Both the position numbers and the translations under genes were made by a program. Under the pieces are notes generated by a model. That model saw only the letters and a list, made by a program, of their open reading frames with translations. It was not told the origin of the DNA and did not search any database. Of a DNA stretch of 64,000 bases, positions 12,080 to 25,000 are shown piece by piece. Location of the stretch: assembly GCA_964035545.1 (NCBI GenBank), contig OZ037766.1, positions 18,317,581-18,381,580 of the forward strand. Reading direction: 5' to 3'. Numbering within the stretch: position 1 is the stretch's first letter; every line of letters starts with the position of its first letter. Origin of the DNA: Bugula neritina (taxonomy: Eukaryota > Bryozoa > Gymnolaemata > Cheilostomatida > Bugulidae).

Positions 12080-15000
12080 AGTATGTTTCATTATGTTGCA
12101 GTATGTTGCAGTATATTTCAATAGTTTGCAACATATTTCAGTAGGTTACCATATATTTCGGTATGTTGCAGCATATTTCAATGTGTTGCAGTGTATTTCA
12201 ATATGTTACAGTGTATATCAGTATGTTGCAGTATGTTGCAGTATGCTGCAGTATGTTGCAGTGTATTTCTGTATGTTACAGTGCATTTCAGTATGTTGCA
12301 GTATATTTCAGTTTGTTACAGTATATTTCAGTATGTTGCAGTATGTCTCAGTGGGTTATAGTATATTTCAGTATGATACAGCGTCTTTCAGTATGTTACA
12401 GTGTATTTCAGTATGTTGCAGTATTTTGCAATATGTTTCAGTATGTTACAGTGTATTTCAGTATGTTGCAGTATAATTCAGTATGTTACAATAAATTTCT
12501 GTATGATACAGCGTATTTCAGTATGTTACAGTGTATTTCAGTATGTTGCGGTATTTTGCAATGCATTTCAGTATGTTACAGTGTATTTCAGTATGTTGCA
12601 GTATAATTCAGTATGTTACAATAAATTTCAGTATGTTACAGTACATTTCCGTAAATTACACTATACTTCAGTGAGTTGTAGTATATTTCAGTGTCTTGCA
12701 GCATATCTCAGTATGTTACAGTATATTTCTGTATGTTACAGTATATTTCAGTGTGTTACAGTATATTTCAGTATGTTGCAGTATTTTGCAATATATTTTA
12801 GTATGTTACGGTGTATTTCAGTACGTTGCAGTATATTTCAGTATGATACAATAAATTTCAGTGTGTTACAGTACATTTCTGCAAATTACACTATACTTCA
12901 GTGAGTTGTAGTATATTTCAGTATCTTGCAGTATATCTCAGTATGTTACAGTTTATTTCAGTATGTTCCAGTATATTTCAGCGTCTTTCAGTATATTTCA
13001 GTATGCCACAGTGCATTTTCAGATTTTTCACTATACTTCAGTGAGTTTTAGTGTCTTTCAGTATGTTGCAGTATATTTCAGTATCTTGCAACATATTTCA
13101 ATGTGTTGCAATGCATTTCAATATGTTACAATGTATTTCAGTATGTTGCAGTATGTTGCGGTGTATTTCAGTATGTTACAGTGTATTTCAGTAGGTTTCA
13201 GTGTCTTGCAGTATATTTCAGCATGTTGCAGTATATTTCAGGATGTTGCAGTATGTTTCAGTATGTTACAGTATTTTGCCGTATTTTGCAGTTTATTTCA
13301 GTATGTCCCAGTATATTTCAGCGTGTTTCAGTATATTTCAGTATGCCACAGTGCATTTTCAGATTTTTCACTATACTTCAGTGAGTTTTAGTGTCGGTCA
13401 GTATGTTGCAGTATATTTCAGTATCTTGCAACATATTTCAATGTGTTGCAATGCATTTCAATATGTTACAATGTATTTCAGTATGTTGCAGTATGTTGCA
13501 GTGTATTTCAGTATGTTACAGTGTATTTCAGTAGGTTTCAGTGTCTTGCAGTATGTTTCAGCATGTTGCAGTATATTTCAGGATGTTGCAGTATGTTTCA
13601 GTATGTTACAGTATTTTGCCGTATTTTGCCGTATATTTCAGTGTGTTACAGTATATTTCATTATGTTGCAGTATGTTGCAGTATATTTCAATAGTTTGCA
13701 ACATATTTCAGTAGGTTACCATATATTATGGTATGTTGCAGCATATTTCAATGTGTTGCAGTGTATTTCAATATGTTACAGTGTATATCAGTATGTTGCA
13801 GTATGTTGCAGTATGCTGCAGTATGTTGCAGTGTATTTCTGTATGTTACAGTGTATTTCAGTATGTTGCAGTATATTTCAGTTTGTTACAGTATATTTCA
13901 GTATGTTGCAGTATGTTTCAGTGGGTTATAGTATATTTCAGTATGATACAGCGTCTTTCAGTATGTTACAGTGTATTTCAGTATGTTGCAGTATTTTGCA
14001 ATATGTTTCAGTATGTTACAGTGTATTTCAGTATGTTGCAGTATAATTCAGTATGTTACAATAAATTTCAGTATGTTACAGTACATTTCCGTAAATTACA
14101 CTATACTTCAGTGAGTTGTAGTATATTTCAGTATCTTGCAGTATATCTCAGTATGTTACAGTATATTTCAGTATGTTACAGTATATTTCAGTGTGTTACA
14201 GTAATTTCAGTATGTTACAGTGCATTTGCAGATATTACACTATACTTCAGTGAGTTTTAGTGTCTTTCAGTATGTTGCAGTATATTTCAGTATGTTGCAG
14301 TATTTTGCAATATATTTTAGTATGTTACGGTGTATTTCAGTACGTTGCAGTATATTTCAGTATGATACAATAAATTCCAGTGTGTTACAGTACATTTTTG
14401 CAAATTACACTATACTTCAGTGAGTTGTAGTATATTTCAGTATCTTGCAGTATATCTCAGTATGTTACAGTTTATTTCAGTATGTTCCAGTATATTTCAG
14501 CGTGTTTCAGTATATTTCAGTATGCCACAGTGCATTTTCAGATTTTTCACTATACTTCAGTGAGTTTTAGTGTCTTTCAGTATGTTGCAGTATATTTCGG
14601 TATCTTGCAACTTATTTCAATGTGTTGCATTGTATTTCAATATGTTACAGTGTATTTCAGTATGTTGCAGTATGTTGCACTGTACTTCAGTATGTTACAG
14701 TGTATTTCAGTAGATTTCAGTATCTTGCAGTATATTTCAGTATGTTGCAGTATATTTCAGTGGGTTACAGTATATTCCAGTATGTTCCAGTATGTTGCAG
14801 TATATTTCAGTATGTTACAGTGTATTTCTGTAGTTTGCAACATATTTCAGTAGGTTACCATATATTTCGGTATGTTGCAGCATATTTCAACGTGTTGCAG
14901 CGTATTTCAATATGTTACGGTGTATTTCAGTATGTTGCAGTATGTTGCAGTGTATTTCGGTATGTTACAGTGTATTTCAGTATGTTGCAGTATATTTCAG

Positions 15001-15888
15001 TATGTTACAGTATGTTTCAGTATGTTGCAGTATATTTCCGTGCGTTATAGTATATTTCAGTATGATACAGCGTATTTCAGTATGTTACAGTGTATTTCAG
15101 TATGTTGCAGTATATTTCAGTATGTTACAATAAATTTCAGTATGTTACAGTACATTTCCGTAAATTACACTATACTTCAGTGTGTTGTAGTATATTTCAG
15201 TATGTTGCAGTATATCTCAGTATGTTACAGTATATTTCAGTATGTTACAGTATATTTCAGTGTGTTACAGAAAATTTCAGTATGTTACAGTGCATTTGCA
15301 GATATTACACTATACTTCAGTGAGTTTTAGTGTCTTTCAGAATGTTGCAGTATATTTCAGTATGTTGCAGTATTTTGCAATATATTTTAGAATGTTACGG
15401 TGTATTTCAGTACGTTGCAGTATATTTCAGTATGATACAATAAATTTCAGTGTGTTACAGTACATTTCTGCAAATTACACTATACTTCAGTGAGTTGTAG
15501 TATATTTTAGTATCTTGCAGCATATCTCAGTATGTTACAGTTTATTTCAGTATGTCCCAGTATATTTCAGCGTCTTTCAGTATATTTCAGTATGCCACAG
15601 TGCATTTTCAGATTTTTCACTATACTTCAGTGGGTTTTAGTGTCTTTCAGTATGTTGCAGTATATTTCAGTATCTTGCAACATATTTCAATGTGTTGCAA
15701 TGCATTTCAATATGTTACAATGTATTTCAGTATGTTGCAGTATGTTGCAGTGTATTTCAGTATGTTACAGTGTATTTCAGTAGGTTTCAGTATCTTACAG
15801 TATATTTCAGTATGTTGCAGTATATTTCAGTGGGTTACAGTATATTCCAGTATGTTACAGTATGTTGCAGTATATTTCAGTATGTTAC
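12080..15888 (+). repeat. 3,809-bp tandem duplication, copy 2
   Basis: This is the second copy, starting at AGTATGTTTCATTATG as copy 1 does. It carries the slip at 14,201, equivalent to 10,391. The match stops after 15,888, where this copy continues AGTGTATTTC while copy 2 itself begins AGTATGTTTC. Divergence of about 0.1% makes this one of the youngest events in the window. Confidence 0.9.
14201..14210 (+). other. Register slip -1 (CAGTAATTTC type), no. 5
   Basis: Equivalent of 10,391 in the 3,809-bp copy 2. Confidence 0.9.
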
Positions 15889-16265
15889 AGTGTATTTCAG
15901 TAGTTTGCAACATATTTCAGTAGGTTACCATATATTTCGGTATGTTGCAGCATATTTCAATGTGTTGCAGTGTATTTCAATATGTTACAGTGTATTTCAG
16001 TATGTTGCAGTATGTCGCAGTGTATTTCTGTATGTTACAGTGTATTTCAGTATGTTGCAGTATATTTCAGTATGTTACAGTATGTTTCAGTATGTTGCAG
16101 TATATTTCCGTGGGTTATAGTATATTTCAGTATGATACAGCGTATTTCAGTATGTTACAGTGTATTTCAGTATGTTGCAGTATTTTGCAATGCATTTCAG
16201 TATGTTACAGTGTATTTCAGTATGTTGCAGTATAATTCAGTATGTTACAATAAATTTCAGTATGA
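15030..16265 (+). repeat. 4,280/4,320-bp-offset duplication, copy 1
   Basis: The segment matches 19,310-20,585, starting at the rare variant TTTCCGTGCGTTATAG. The offset is 4,280 up to 15,230 and 4,320 after it, because the partner has a net 40-bp gain there. Both copies share the variants TTTCAGAATG, TTTTAGAATG and TATGTCGCAG. The first 859 bp overlap the 3,809-bp copy 2. Confidence 0.8.
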
Positions 16266-17700
16266 TACAGCGTATTTCAGTATGTTACAGTGTATTTCAG
16301 TATGTTGCGGTATTTTGCAATGCATTTCAGTATGTTACAGTGTTTTTCAGTATGTTGCAGTATATTTCAGTATGTTACAATAAATTTCAGTATGTTACAG
16401 TACATTTCCGCAAATTACACTATACTTCAGTGAGTTGTAGTATATTTCAGTATGTTGCAGTATATCTCAGTATGTTACAGTATATTTCAGTATGTTACAG
16501 TATATTTCAGTGTGTTACAGTAAATTTCAGTATGTTACAGTGCATTTGCAGATACTACACTATACTTCAGTGAGTTTTAGTGTCTTTCAGTATGTTGCAG
16601 TATATTTCAGTATGTTGCAGTATTTTGCAATATATTTTAGTATGTTACGGTGTATTTCAGTACGTTGCAGTATATTTCAGTATGATACAATAAATTTCAG
16701 TGTGTTACAGTACATTTCTGCAAATTACACTATACTTCAGTGAGTTGTAGTATATTTCAGTATCTTGCAGTATATCTCAGTATGTTACAGTTTATTTCAG
16801 TATGTTCCAGTATATTTCAGCGTCTTTCAGTATATTTCAGTATGCCACAGTGCATTTTCAGATTTTTCACTATACTTCAGTGAGTTTTAGTGTCTTTCAG
16901 TATGTTGCAGTATATTTCAGTATCTTGCAACATATTTCAATGTGTTGCAATGCATTTCAATATGTTACAATGTATTTCAGTATGTTGCAGTATGTTGCGG
17001 TGTATTTCAGTATGTTACAGTGTATTTCAGTAGGTTTCAGTGTCTTGCAGTATATTTCAGCATGTTGCAGTATATTTCAGGATGTTGCAGTATGTTTCAG
17101 TATGTTACAGTATTTTGCCGTATATTTCAGTGTGTTACAGTATATTTCATTATGTTGCAGTATGTTGCAGTATATTTCAATAGTTTGCAACATATTTCAG
17201 TAGGTTACCATATATTTCGGTATGTTGCAGCATATTTCAATGTGTTGCAGTGTATTTCAATATGTTACAGTGTATATCAGTATGTTGCAGTATGTTGCAG
17301 TATGCTGCAGTATGTTGCAGTGTATTTCTGTATGTTACAGTGTATTTCAGTATGTTGCAGTATATTTCAGTTTGTTACAGTATATTTCAGTATGTTGCAG
17401 TATGTCTCAGTGGGTTATAGTATATTTCAGTATGATACAGCGTCTTTCAGTATGTTACAGTGTATTTCAGTATGTTGCAGTATTTTGCAATATGTTTCAG
17501 TATGTTACAGTGTATTTCAGTATGTTGCAGTATAATTCAGTATGTTACAATAAATTTCAGTATGATACAGCGTATTTCAGTATGTTACAGTGTATTTCAG
17601 TATGTTGCGGTATTTTGCAATGCATTTCAGTATGTTACAGTGTATTTCAGTATGTTGCAGTATATTTCAGTATGTTACAATAAATTTCAGTATGTTACAG

Positions 17701-17740
17701 TACATTTCCGTAAATTACACTATACTTCAGTGAGTTGTAG
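17701..17740 (+). repeat. Landmark block a (example): TTTCCGTAAATT upstream of the common core
   Basis: This is a 40-bp block, four monomers long. TACATTTCCGTAAATTAC leads into the core ACTATACTTCAGTGAGTT and then GTAG. The TAG in frame with the repeat peptide ends many of the accidental open frames. Other copies lie near 1,250, 1,620, 2,840, 3,940, 4,220, 4,475, 5,490, 5,860, 7,220, 8,850, 10,290, 11,359, 12,660, 14,100, 15,168, 16,430, 19,230, 19,450, 20,610, 22,250, 23,550, 25,070, 26,210, 27,720, 29,280, 30,810, 34,560, 36,140, 38,240, 40,030, 41,100, 42,600, 44,600, 45,690 and 48,470, and again in copies B and C. Small variants read TTTTCGT, TTTCTGT or TTTCCGA. Confidence 0.9.
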
Positions 17741-17840
17741 TATATTTCAGTATGTTGCAGTATATCTCAGTATGTTACAGTATATTTCAGTATGTTACAG
17801 TATATTTCAGTGTGTTACAGTAAATTTCAGTATGTTACAG

Positions 17841-17880
17841 TGCATTTGCAGATATTACACTATACTTCAGTGAGTTTTAG
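17841..17880 (+). repeat. Landmark block b (example): GCATTTGCAGATATT upstream of the common core
   Basis: This is a 40-bp block: TGCATTTGCAGATATTACAC leads into the core, followed by TTTTAG and then TGTCTTTCAG. It begins 140 bp after the preceding block a. Copies lie near 1,760, 2,980, 4,075, 4,355, 4,615, 6,000, 6,310, 7,360, 10,430, 11,499, 14,240, 15,308, 16,560, 19,630, 20,750, 22,390, 23,690, 25,170, 26,340, 27,860, 29,420, 29,730, 30,950, 32,520, 32,910, 34,700, 36,280, 36,590, 38,380, 40,165, 41,240, 42,740, 43,570, 44,760, 45,830, 48,610, 50,590, 51,290 and 51,470. Block b is missing between a and a' near 8,850-9,080 and 12,660-12,890, where the two are only 230 bp apart. Confidence 0.9.
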
Positions 17881-18010
17881 TGTCTTTCAGCATGTTGCAG
17901 TATATTTCAGTATGTTGCAGTATTTTGCAATATATTTTAGTATGTTACGGTGTATTTCAGTACGTTGCAGTATATTTCAGTATGATACAATAAATTTCAG
18001 TGTGTTACAG

Positions 18011-18050
18011 TACATTTCTGCAAATTACACTATACTTCAGTGAGTTGTAG
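18011..18050 (+). repeat. Landmark block a' (example): TTTCTGCAAATT variant of block a
   Basis: This is a 40-bp block: TACATTTCTGCAAATTACAC, then the core and GTAG. It differs from block a at TCTGCAA versus TCCGTAA, and some copies read TTTTTGCAA. It begins 170 bp after block b. It regularly follows the monomers TACGTTGCAG and TATGATACAATAAATTTCAG, so the a'-specific neighbourhood is recognisable even where the core is mutated (for example TTACGCTATAC near 4,780, 40,330, 44,920 and 57,430). Confidence 0.88.
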
Positions 18051-18150
18051 TATATTTCAGTATCTTGCAGTATATCTCAGTATGTTACAGTTTATTTCAG
18101 TATGTTCCAGTATATTTCAGCGTCTTTCAGTATATTTCAGTATGCCACAG

Positions 18151-18190
18151 TGCATTTTCAGATTTTTCACTATACTTCAGTGAGTTTTAG
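18151..18190 (+). repeat. Landmark block c (example): GCATTTTCAGATTTTTC upstream of the common core
   Basis: This is a 40-bp block: TGCATTTTCAGATTTTTCAC, then the core and TTTTAG. It begins 140 bp after block a' and is always preceded by TATGCCACAG (TATACCACAG once, near 58,951). In several places block c is repeated 340 bp downstream (near 7,670/8,010, 9,220/9,560, 13,030/13,370, 18,170/18,510, 21,060/21,400, 24,000/24,340, 26,650/26,990, 41,550/41,890, 47,420/47,760, 58,650/58,990). The second member is then followed by TGTCGGTCAG rather than TGTCTTTCAG, so the two members can be told apart. Confidence 0.9.
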
Positions 18191-19309
18191 TGTCTTTCAG
18201 TATGTTGCAGTATATTTCAGTATCTTGCAACATATTTCAATGTGTTGCAATGCATTTCAATATGTTACAATGTATTTCAGTATGTTGCAGTATGTTGCGG
18301 TGTATTTCAGTATGTTACAGTGTATTTCAGTAGGTTTCAGTGTCTTGCAGTATATTTCAGCATGTTGCAATATATTTCAGGATGTTGCAGTATGTTTCAG
18401 TATGTTACAGTATTTTGCCGTATTTTGCAGTTTATTTCAGTATGTCCCAGTATATTTCAGCGTGTTTCAGTATATTTCAGTATGCCACAGTGCATTTTCA
18501 GATTTTTCACTATACTTCAGTGAGTTTTAGTGTCGGTCAGTATGTTGCAGTATATTTCAGTATCTTGCAACATATTTCAATGTGTTGCAATGCATTTCAA
18601 TATGTTACAATGTATTTCAGTATGTTGCAGTATGTTGCAGTGTATTTCAGTATGTTACAGTGTATTTCAGTAGGTTTCAGTGTCTTGCAGTATATTTCAG
18701 CATGTTGCAGTATATTTCAGGATGTTGCAGTATGTTTCAGTATGTTACAGTATTTTGCCGTATATTTCAGTGTGTTACAGTATATTTCATTATGTTGCAG
18801 TATGTTGCAGTATATTTCAATAGTTTGCAACATATTTCAGTAGGTTACCATATATTTCGGTATGTTGCAGCATATTTCAATGTGTTGCAGTGTAATTCAA
18901 TATGTTACAGTGTACATCAGTATGTTGCAGTATGTTGCAGTATGCTGCAGTATGTTGCAGTGTATTTCTGTATGTTACAGTGTATTTCAGTATGTTGCAG
19001 TATATTTCAGTTTGTTACAGTATATTTCAGTATGTTGCAGTATGTTTCAGTGGGTTATAGTATATTTCAGTATGATACAGCGTCTTTCAGTATGTTACAG
19101 TGTATTTCAGTATGTTGCAGTATTTTGCAATATGTTTCAGTATGTTACAGTGTATTTCAGTATGTTGCAGTATAATTCAGTATGTTACAATAAATTTCAG
19201 TATGTTACAGTACATTTCCGTACATTACACTATACTTCAGTGAGTTGTAGTATATTTCAGTATCTTGCAGTATATCTCAGTATGTTACAGTATATTTCAG
19301 TATGTTACA

Positions 19310-20585
19310 GTATATTTCCGTGCGTTATAGTATATTTCAGTATGATACAGCGTATTTCAGTATGTTACAGTGTATTTCAGTATGTTGCAGTATATTTCAG
19401 TATGTTACAATAAATTTCAGTATGTTACAGTACATTTCCGTAAATTACACTATACTTCAGTGTGTTGTAGTATATTTCAGTATGTTGCAGTATATCTCAG
19501 TATGTTACAGCATATTTCAATGTTTTGCAGTGTATTTCAATATGTTACAGTGTATTTCAGTATGTTACAGTATATTTCAGTGTGTTACAGTAAATTTCAG
19601 TATGTTACAGTGCATTTGCAGATATTACACTATACTTCAGTGAGTTTTAGTGTCTTTCAGAATGTTGCAGTATATTTCAGTATGTTGCAGTATTTTGCAA
19701 TATATTTTAGAATGTTACGGTGTATTTCAGTACGTTGCAGTATATTTCAGTATGATACAATAAATTTCAGTGTGTTACAGTACATTTCTGCAAATTACAC
19801 TATACTTCAGTGAGTTGTAGTATATTTTAGTATCTTGCAGCATATCTCAGTATGTTACAGTTTATTTCAGTATGTCCCAGTATATTTCAGCGTCTTTCAG
19901 TATATTTCAGTATGCCACAGTGCATTTTCAGATTTTTCACTATACTTCAGTGGGTTTTAGTGTCTTTCAGTATGTTGCAGTATATTTCAGTATCTTGCAA
20001 CATATTTCAATGTGTTGCAATGCATTTCAATATGTTACAATGTATTTCAGTATGTTGCAGTATGTTGCAGTGTATTTCAGTATGTTACAGTGTATTTCAG
20101 TAGGTTTCAGTATCTTACAGTATATTTCAGTATGTTGCAGTATATTTCAGTGGGTTACAGTATATTCCAGTATGTTACAGTATGTTGCAGTATATTTCAG
20201 TATGTTACAGTGTATTTCAGTAGTTTGCAACATATTTCAGTAGGTTACCATATATTTCGGTATGTTGCAGCATATTTCAATGTGTTGCAGTGTATTTCAA
20301 TATGTTACAGTGTATTTCAGTATGTTGCAGTATGTCGCAGTGTATTTCTGTATGTTACAGTGTATTTCAGTATGTTGCAGTATATTTCAGTATGTTACAG
20401 TATGTTTCAGTATGTTGCAGTATATTTCCGTGGGTTATAGTATATTTCAGTATGATACAGCGTATTTCAGTATGTTACAGTGTATTTCAGTATGTTGCAG
20501 TATTTTGCAATGCATTTCAGTATGTTACAGTGTATTTCAGTATGTTGCAGTATAATTCAGTATGTTACAATAAATTTCAGTATGT
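19310..20585 (+). repeat. 4,280/4,320-bp-offset duplication, copy 2
   Basis: This is the partner of 15,030-16,265. At 19,511-19,560 it has five monomers where copy 1 has one (15,231-15,240). The added piece, CATATTTCAATGTTTTGCAG and two more monomers, looks like the TTTCAATGTGTTGCAGTG neighbourhood common in HOR spacers. It also carries GTAAATTTC where copy 1 reads GAAAATTTC. Confidence 0.8.
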
Positions 20586-22024
20586 TACAGTACATTTCCG
20601 TAAATTACACTATACTTCAGTGAGTTGTAGTATATTTCAGTATCTTGCAGTATATCTCAGTATGTTACAGTATATTTCAGTATGTTACAGTATATTTCAG
20701 TGTGTTACAGTAAATTTCAGTATGTTACAGTGCATTTGCAGATATTACACTATACTTCAGTGAGTTTTAGTGTCTTTCAGTATGTTGCAGTATATTTCAG
20801 TATGTTGCAGTATTTTGCAATATATTTTAGTATGTTACGGTGTATTTCAGTACGTTGCAGTATATTTCAGTATGATACAATAAATTTCAGTGTGTTACAG
20901 TACATTTCTGCAAATTACACTATACTTCAGTGAGTTGTAGTATATTTCAGTATCTTGCAGTATATCTCAGTATGTTACAGTTTATTTCAGTATGTTCCAG
21001 TATATTTCAGCGTCTTTCAGTATATTTCAGTATGCCACAGTGCATTTTCAGATTTTTCACTATACTTCAGTGAGTTTTAGTGTCTTTCAGTATGTTGCAG
21101 TATATTTCAGTATCTTGCAACATATTTCAATGTGTTGCAATGCATTTCAATATGTTACAATGTATTTCAGTATGTTGCAGTATGTTGCAGTGTATTTCAG
21201 TATGTTACAGTGTATTTCAGTAGGTTTCAGTGTCTTGCAGTATATTTCAGCATGTTGCAGTATATTTCAGGATGTTGCAGTATCTTTCAGTATAATTCAG
21301 TATTTTGCCGTATTTTGCAGTTTATTTCAGTATGTTCCAGTATATTTCAGCGTGTTTCAGTATATTTCAGTATGCCACAGTGCATTTTCAGATTTTTCAC
21401 TATACTTCAGTGAGTTTTAGTGTCGGTCAGTATGGTGCAGTATATTTCAGTATCTTGCAACATATTTCAATGTGTTGCAATGCATTTCAATATGTTACAA
21501 TGTATTTCAGTATGTTGCAGTATGTTGCAGTGTATTTCAGTATGTTACAGTGTATTTCAGTAGGTTTCAGTGTCTTGCAGTGTATTTCAGCATGTTGCAG
21601 TATATTTCAGGATGTGGCAGTATGTTTCAGTATGTTACAGTATTTTGCCGTATATTTCAGTGTGTTACAGTATATTTCATTATGTTGCAGTATGTTGCAG
21701 TATATTTCAATAGTTTGCAACATATTTCAGTAGGTTACCATATATTTCGGTATGTTGCAGCATATTTCAATGTGTTGCAGTGTATTTCAATATGTTACAG
21801 TGTATATCAGTATGTTGCAGTATGTTGCAGTATGCTGCAGTATGTTGCAGTGTATTTCTGTATGTTACAGTGTATTTCAGTATGTTGCAGTATATTTCAG
21901 TTTGTTACAGTATATTTCAGTATGTTGCAGTATGTCTCAGTGGGTTATAGTATATTTCAGTATGATACAGCGTCTTTCAGTATGTTACAGTGTATTTCAG
22001 TATGTTGCAGTATTTTGCAATATG
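20586..22024 (+). repeat. HOR segment between duplications
   Basis: This segment contains the blocks a (20,610), b (20,750), a' (20,920) and the c pair (21,060/21,400). It shows TATAATTCAGTATTTTG near 21,291, matching the same rare variant near 7,891, and TATGGTGCAG near 21,431, seen only here. The stretch from 21,752 matches 23,052 onward at 1,300 bp. Confidence 0.75.
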
Positions 22025-25000
22025 TTTCAGTATGTTACAGTGTATTTCAGTATGTTGCAGTATAATTCAGTATGTTACAATAAATTTCAGTATGATACAG
22101 CGTATTTCAGTATGTTACAGTGTATTTCAGTATGTTGCGGTATTTTGCAATGCATTTCAGTATGTTACAGTGTTTTTCAGTATGTTGCAGTATATTTCAG
22201 TATGTTACAATAAATTTCAGTATGTTACAGTACATTTCCGCAAATTACACTATACTTCAGTGAGTTGTAGTATATTTCAGTATGTTGCAGTATATCTCAG
22301 TATGTTACAGTATATTTCAGTATGTTACAGTATATTTCAGTGTGTTACAGTAAATTTCAGTATGTTACAGTGCATTTGCAGATACTACACTATACTTCAG
22401 TGAGTTTTAGTGTCTTTCAGTATGTTGCAGTATATTTCAGTATGTTGCAGTATTTTGCAATATATTTTAGTATGTTACGGTGTATTTCAGTACGTTGCAG
22501 TATATTTCAGTATGATACAATAAATTTCAGTGTGTTACAGTACATTTCTGCAAATTACACTATACTTCAGTGAGTTGTAGTATATTTCAGTATCTTGCAG
22601 TATATCTCAGTATGTTACAGTTTATTTCAGTATGTTCCAGTATATTTCAGCGTCTTTCAGTATATTTCAGTATGCCACAGTGCATTTTCAGATTTTTCAC
22701 TATACTTCAGTGAGTTTTAGTGTCTTTCAGTATGTTGCAGTATATTTCAGTATCTTGCAACATATTTCAATGTGTTGCAATGCATTTCAATATGTTACAA
22801 TGTATTTCAGTATGTTGCAGTATGTTGCGGTGTATTTCAGTATGTTACAGTGTATTTCAGTAGGTTTCAGTGTCTTGCAGTATATTTCAGCATGTTGCAG
22901 TATATTTCAGGATGTTGCAGTATGTTTCAGTATGTTACAGTATTTTGCCGTATATTTCAGTGTGTTACAGTATATTTCATTATGTTGCAGTATGTTGCAG
23001 TATATTTCAATAGTTTGCAACATATTTCAGTAGGTTACCATATATTTCGGTATGTTGCAGCATATTTCAATGTGTTGCAGTGTATTTCAATATGTTACAG
23101 TGTATATCAGTATGTTGCAGTATGTTGCAGTATGCTGCAGTATGTTGCAGTGTATTTCTGTATGTTACAGTGTATTTCAGTATGTTGCAGTATATTTCAG
23201 TTTGTTACAGTATATTTCAGTATGTTGCAGTATGTCTCAGTGGGTTATAGTATATTTCAGTATGATACAGCGTCTTTCAGTATGTTACAGTGTATTTCAG
23301 TATGTTGCCGTATTTTGCAATATGTTTCAGTATGTTACAGTGTATTTCAGTATGTTGCAGTATAATTCAGTATGTTACAATAAATTTCAGTATGATACAG
23401 CGTATTTCAGTATGTTACAGTGTATTTCAGTATGTTGCGGTATTTTGCAATGCATTTCAGTATGTTACAGTGTATTTCAGTATGTTGCAGTATATTTCAG
23501 TATGTTACAATAAATTTCAGTATGTTACAGTACATTTCCGTAAATTACACTATACTTCAGTGAGTTGTAGTATATTTCAGTATGTTGCAGTATATCTCAG
23601 TATGTTACAGTATATTTCAGTATGTTACAGTATATTTCAGTGTGTTACAGTAAATTTCAGTATGTTACAGTGCATTTGCAGATATTACACTATACTTCAG
23701 TGAGTTTTAGTGTCTTTCAGTATGTTGCAGTATATTTCAGTATGTTGCAGTATTTTGCAATATATTTTAGTATGTTACGGTGTATTTCAGTACGTTGCAG
23801 TATATTTCAGTATGATACAATAAATTTCAGTGTGTTACAGTACATTTCTGCAAATTACACTATACTTCAGTGAGTTGTAGTATATTTCAGTATCTTGCAG
23901 TATATCTCAGTATGTTACAGTTTATTTCAGTATGTTCCAGTATATTTCAGCGTCTTTCAGTATATTTCAGTATGCCACAGTGCATTTTCAGATTTTTCAC
24001 TATACTTCAGTGAGTTTTAGTGTCTTTCAGTATGTTGCAGTATATTTCAGTATCTTGCAACATATTTCAATGTGTTGCAATGCATTTCAATATGTTACAA
24101 TGTATTTCAGTATGTTGCAGTATGTTGCTGTGTATTTCAGTATGTTACAGTGTATTTCAGTAGGTTTCAGTGTCTTGCAGTATATTTCAGCATGTTGCAG
24201 TATATTTCAGGATGTTGCAGTATGTTTCAGTATGTTACAGTATTTTGCCGTATTTTGCAGTTTATTTCAGTATGTCCCAGTATATTTCAGCGTGTTTCAG
24301 TATATTTCAGTATGCCACAGTGCATTTTCAGATTTTTCACTATACTTCAGTGAGTTTTAGTGTCGGTCAGTATGTTGCAGTATATTTCAGTATCTTGCAA
24401 CATATTTCAATGTGTTGCAATGCATTTCAATATGTTACAATGTATTTCAGTATGTTGCAGTATGTTGCAGTGTATTTCAGTATGTTACAGTGTATTTCAG
24501 TAGGTTTCAGTGTCTTGCAGTATATTTCAGCATGTTGCAGTATATTTCAGGATGTTGCAGTATGTTTCAGTATGTTACAGTATTTTGCCGTATTTTGCCG
24601 TATATTTCAGTGTGTTACAGTATATTTCATTATGTTGCAGTATGTTGCAGTATATTTCAATAGTTTGCAACATATTTCAGTAGGTTACCATATATTTCGG
24701 TATGTTGCAGCATATTTCAATGTGTTGCAGTGTAATTCAATATGTTACAGTGTACATCAGTATGTTGCAGTATGTTGCAGTATGCTGCAGTATGTTGCAG
24801 TGTATTTCTGTATGTTACAGTGTATTTCAGTATGTTGCAGTATATTTCAGTTTGTTACAGTATATTTCAGTATGTTGCAGTATGTTTCAGTGGGTTATAG
24901 TATATTTCAGTATGATACAGCGTCTTTCAGTATGTTACAGTGTATTTCAGTATGTTGCAGTATTTTGCAATATGTTTCAGTATGTTACAGTGTATTTCAG

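Larger units (their letters stand above)
17701..18190 (+). repeat. a-b-a'-c cassette (reference copy of the HOR core)
   Basis: The blocks begin at 17,701 (a), 17,841 (b), 18,011 (a') and 18,151 (c), with steps of 140, 170 and 140 bp. The same order and steps recur across the array, for example near 10,290-10,740, 11,359-11,810, 14,100-14,550, 15,168-15,620, 16,430-16,870, 20,610-21,060, 22,250-22,700, 23,550-24,000, 27,720-28,170, 34,560-35,010, 38,240-38,690, 40,030-40,480, 41,100-41,550, 42,600-43,050, 45,690-46,140 and 48,470-48,920. Variable spacers of ordinary dimers between c and the next a make the full HOR roughly 1.1 to 1.6 kb. Confidence 0.85.
16195..19263 (+). repeat. 5,830-bp-offset duplication, copy 1
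   Basis: The segment matches 22,025-25,103. Rare variants tie the two together: TGTTTTTCAG (16,341/22,171), TTTCCGCAAATT (near 16,410/22,240), GATACTACAC (near 16,551/22,381), the pair TGTAATTCAA and TGTACATCAG (near 18,891/24,731), and TTTCCGTACATT (near 19,215/25,055). The offset becomes 5,840 after one extra monomer (CCGTATTTTG near 24,590). Inside the segment, a 1,300-bp HOR repeat relates 16,160-17,203 to 17,460-18,503. Confidence 0.85.
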
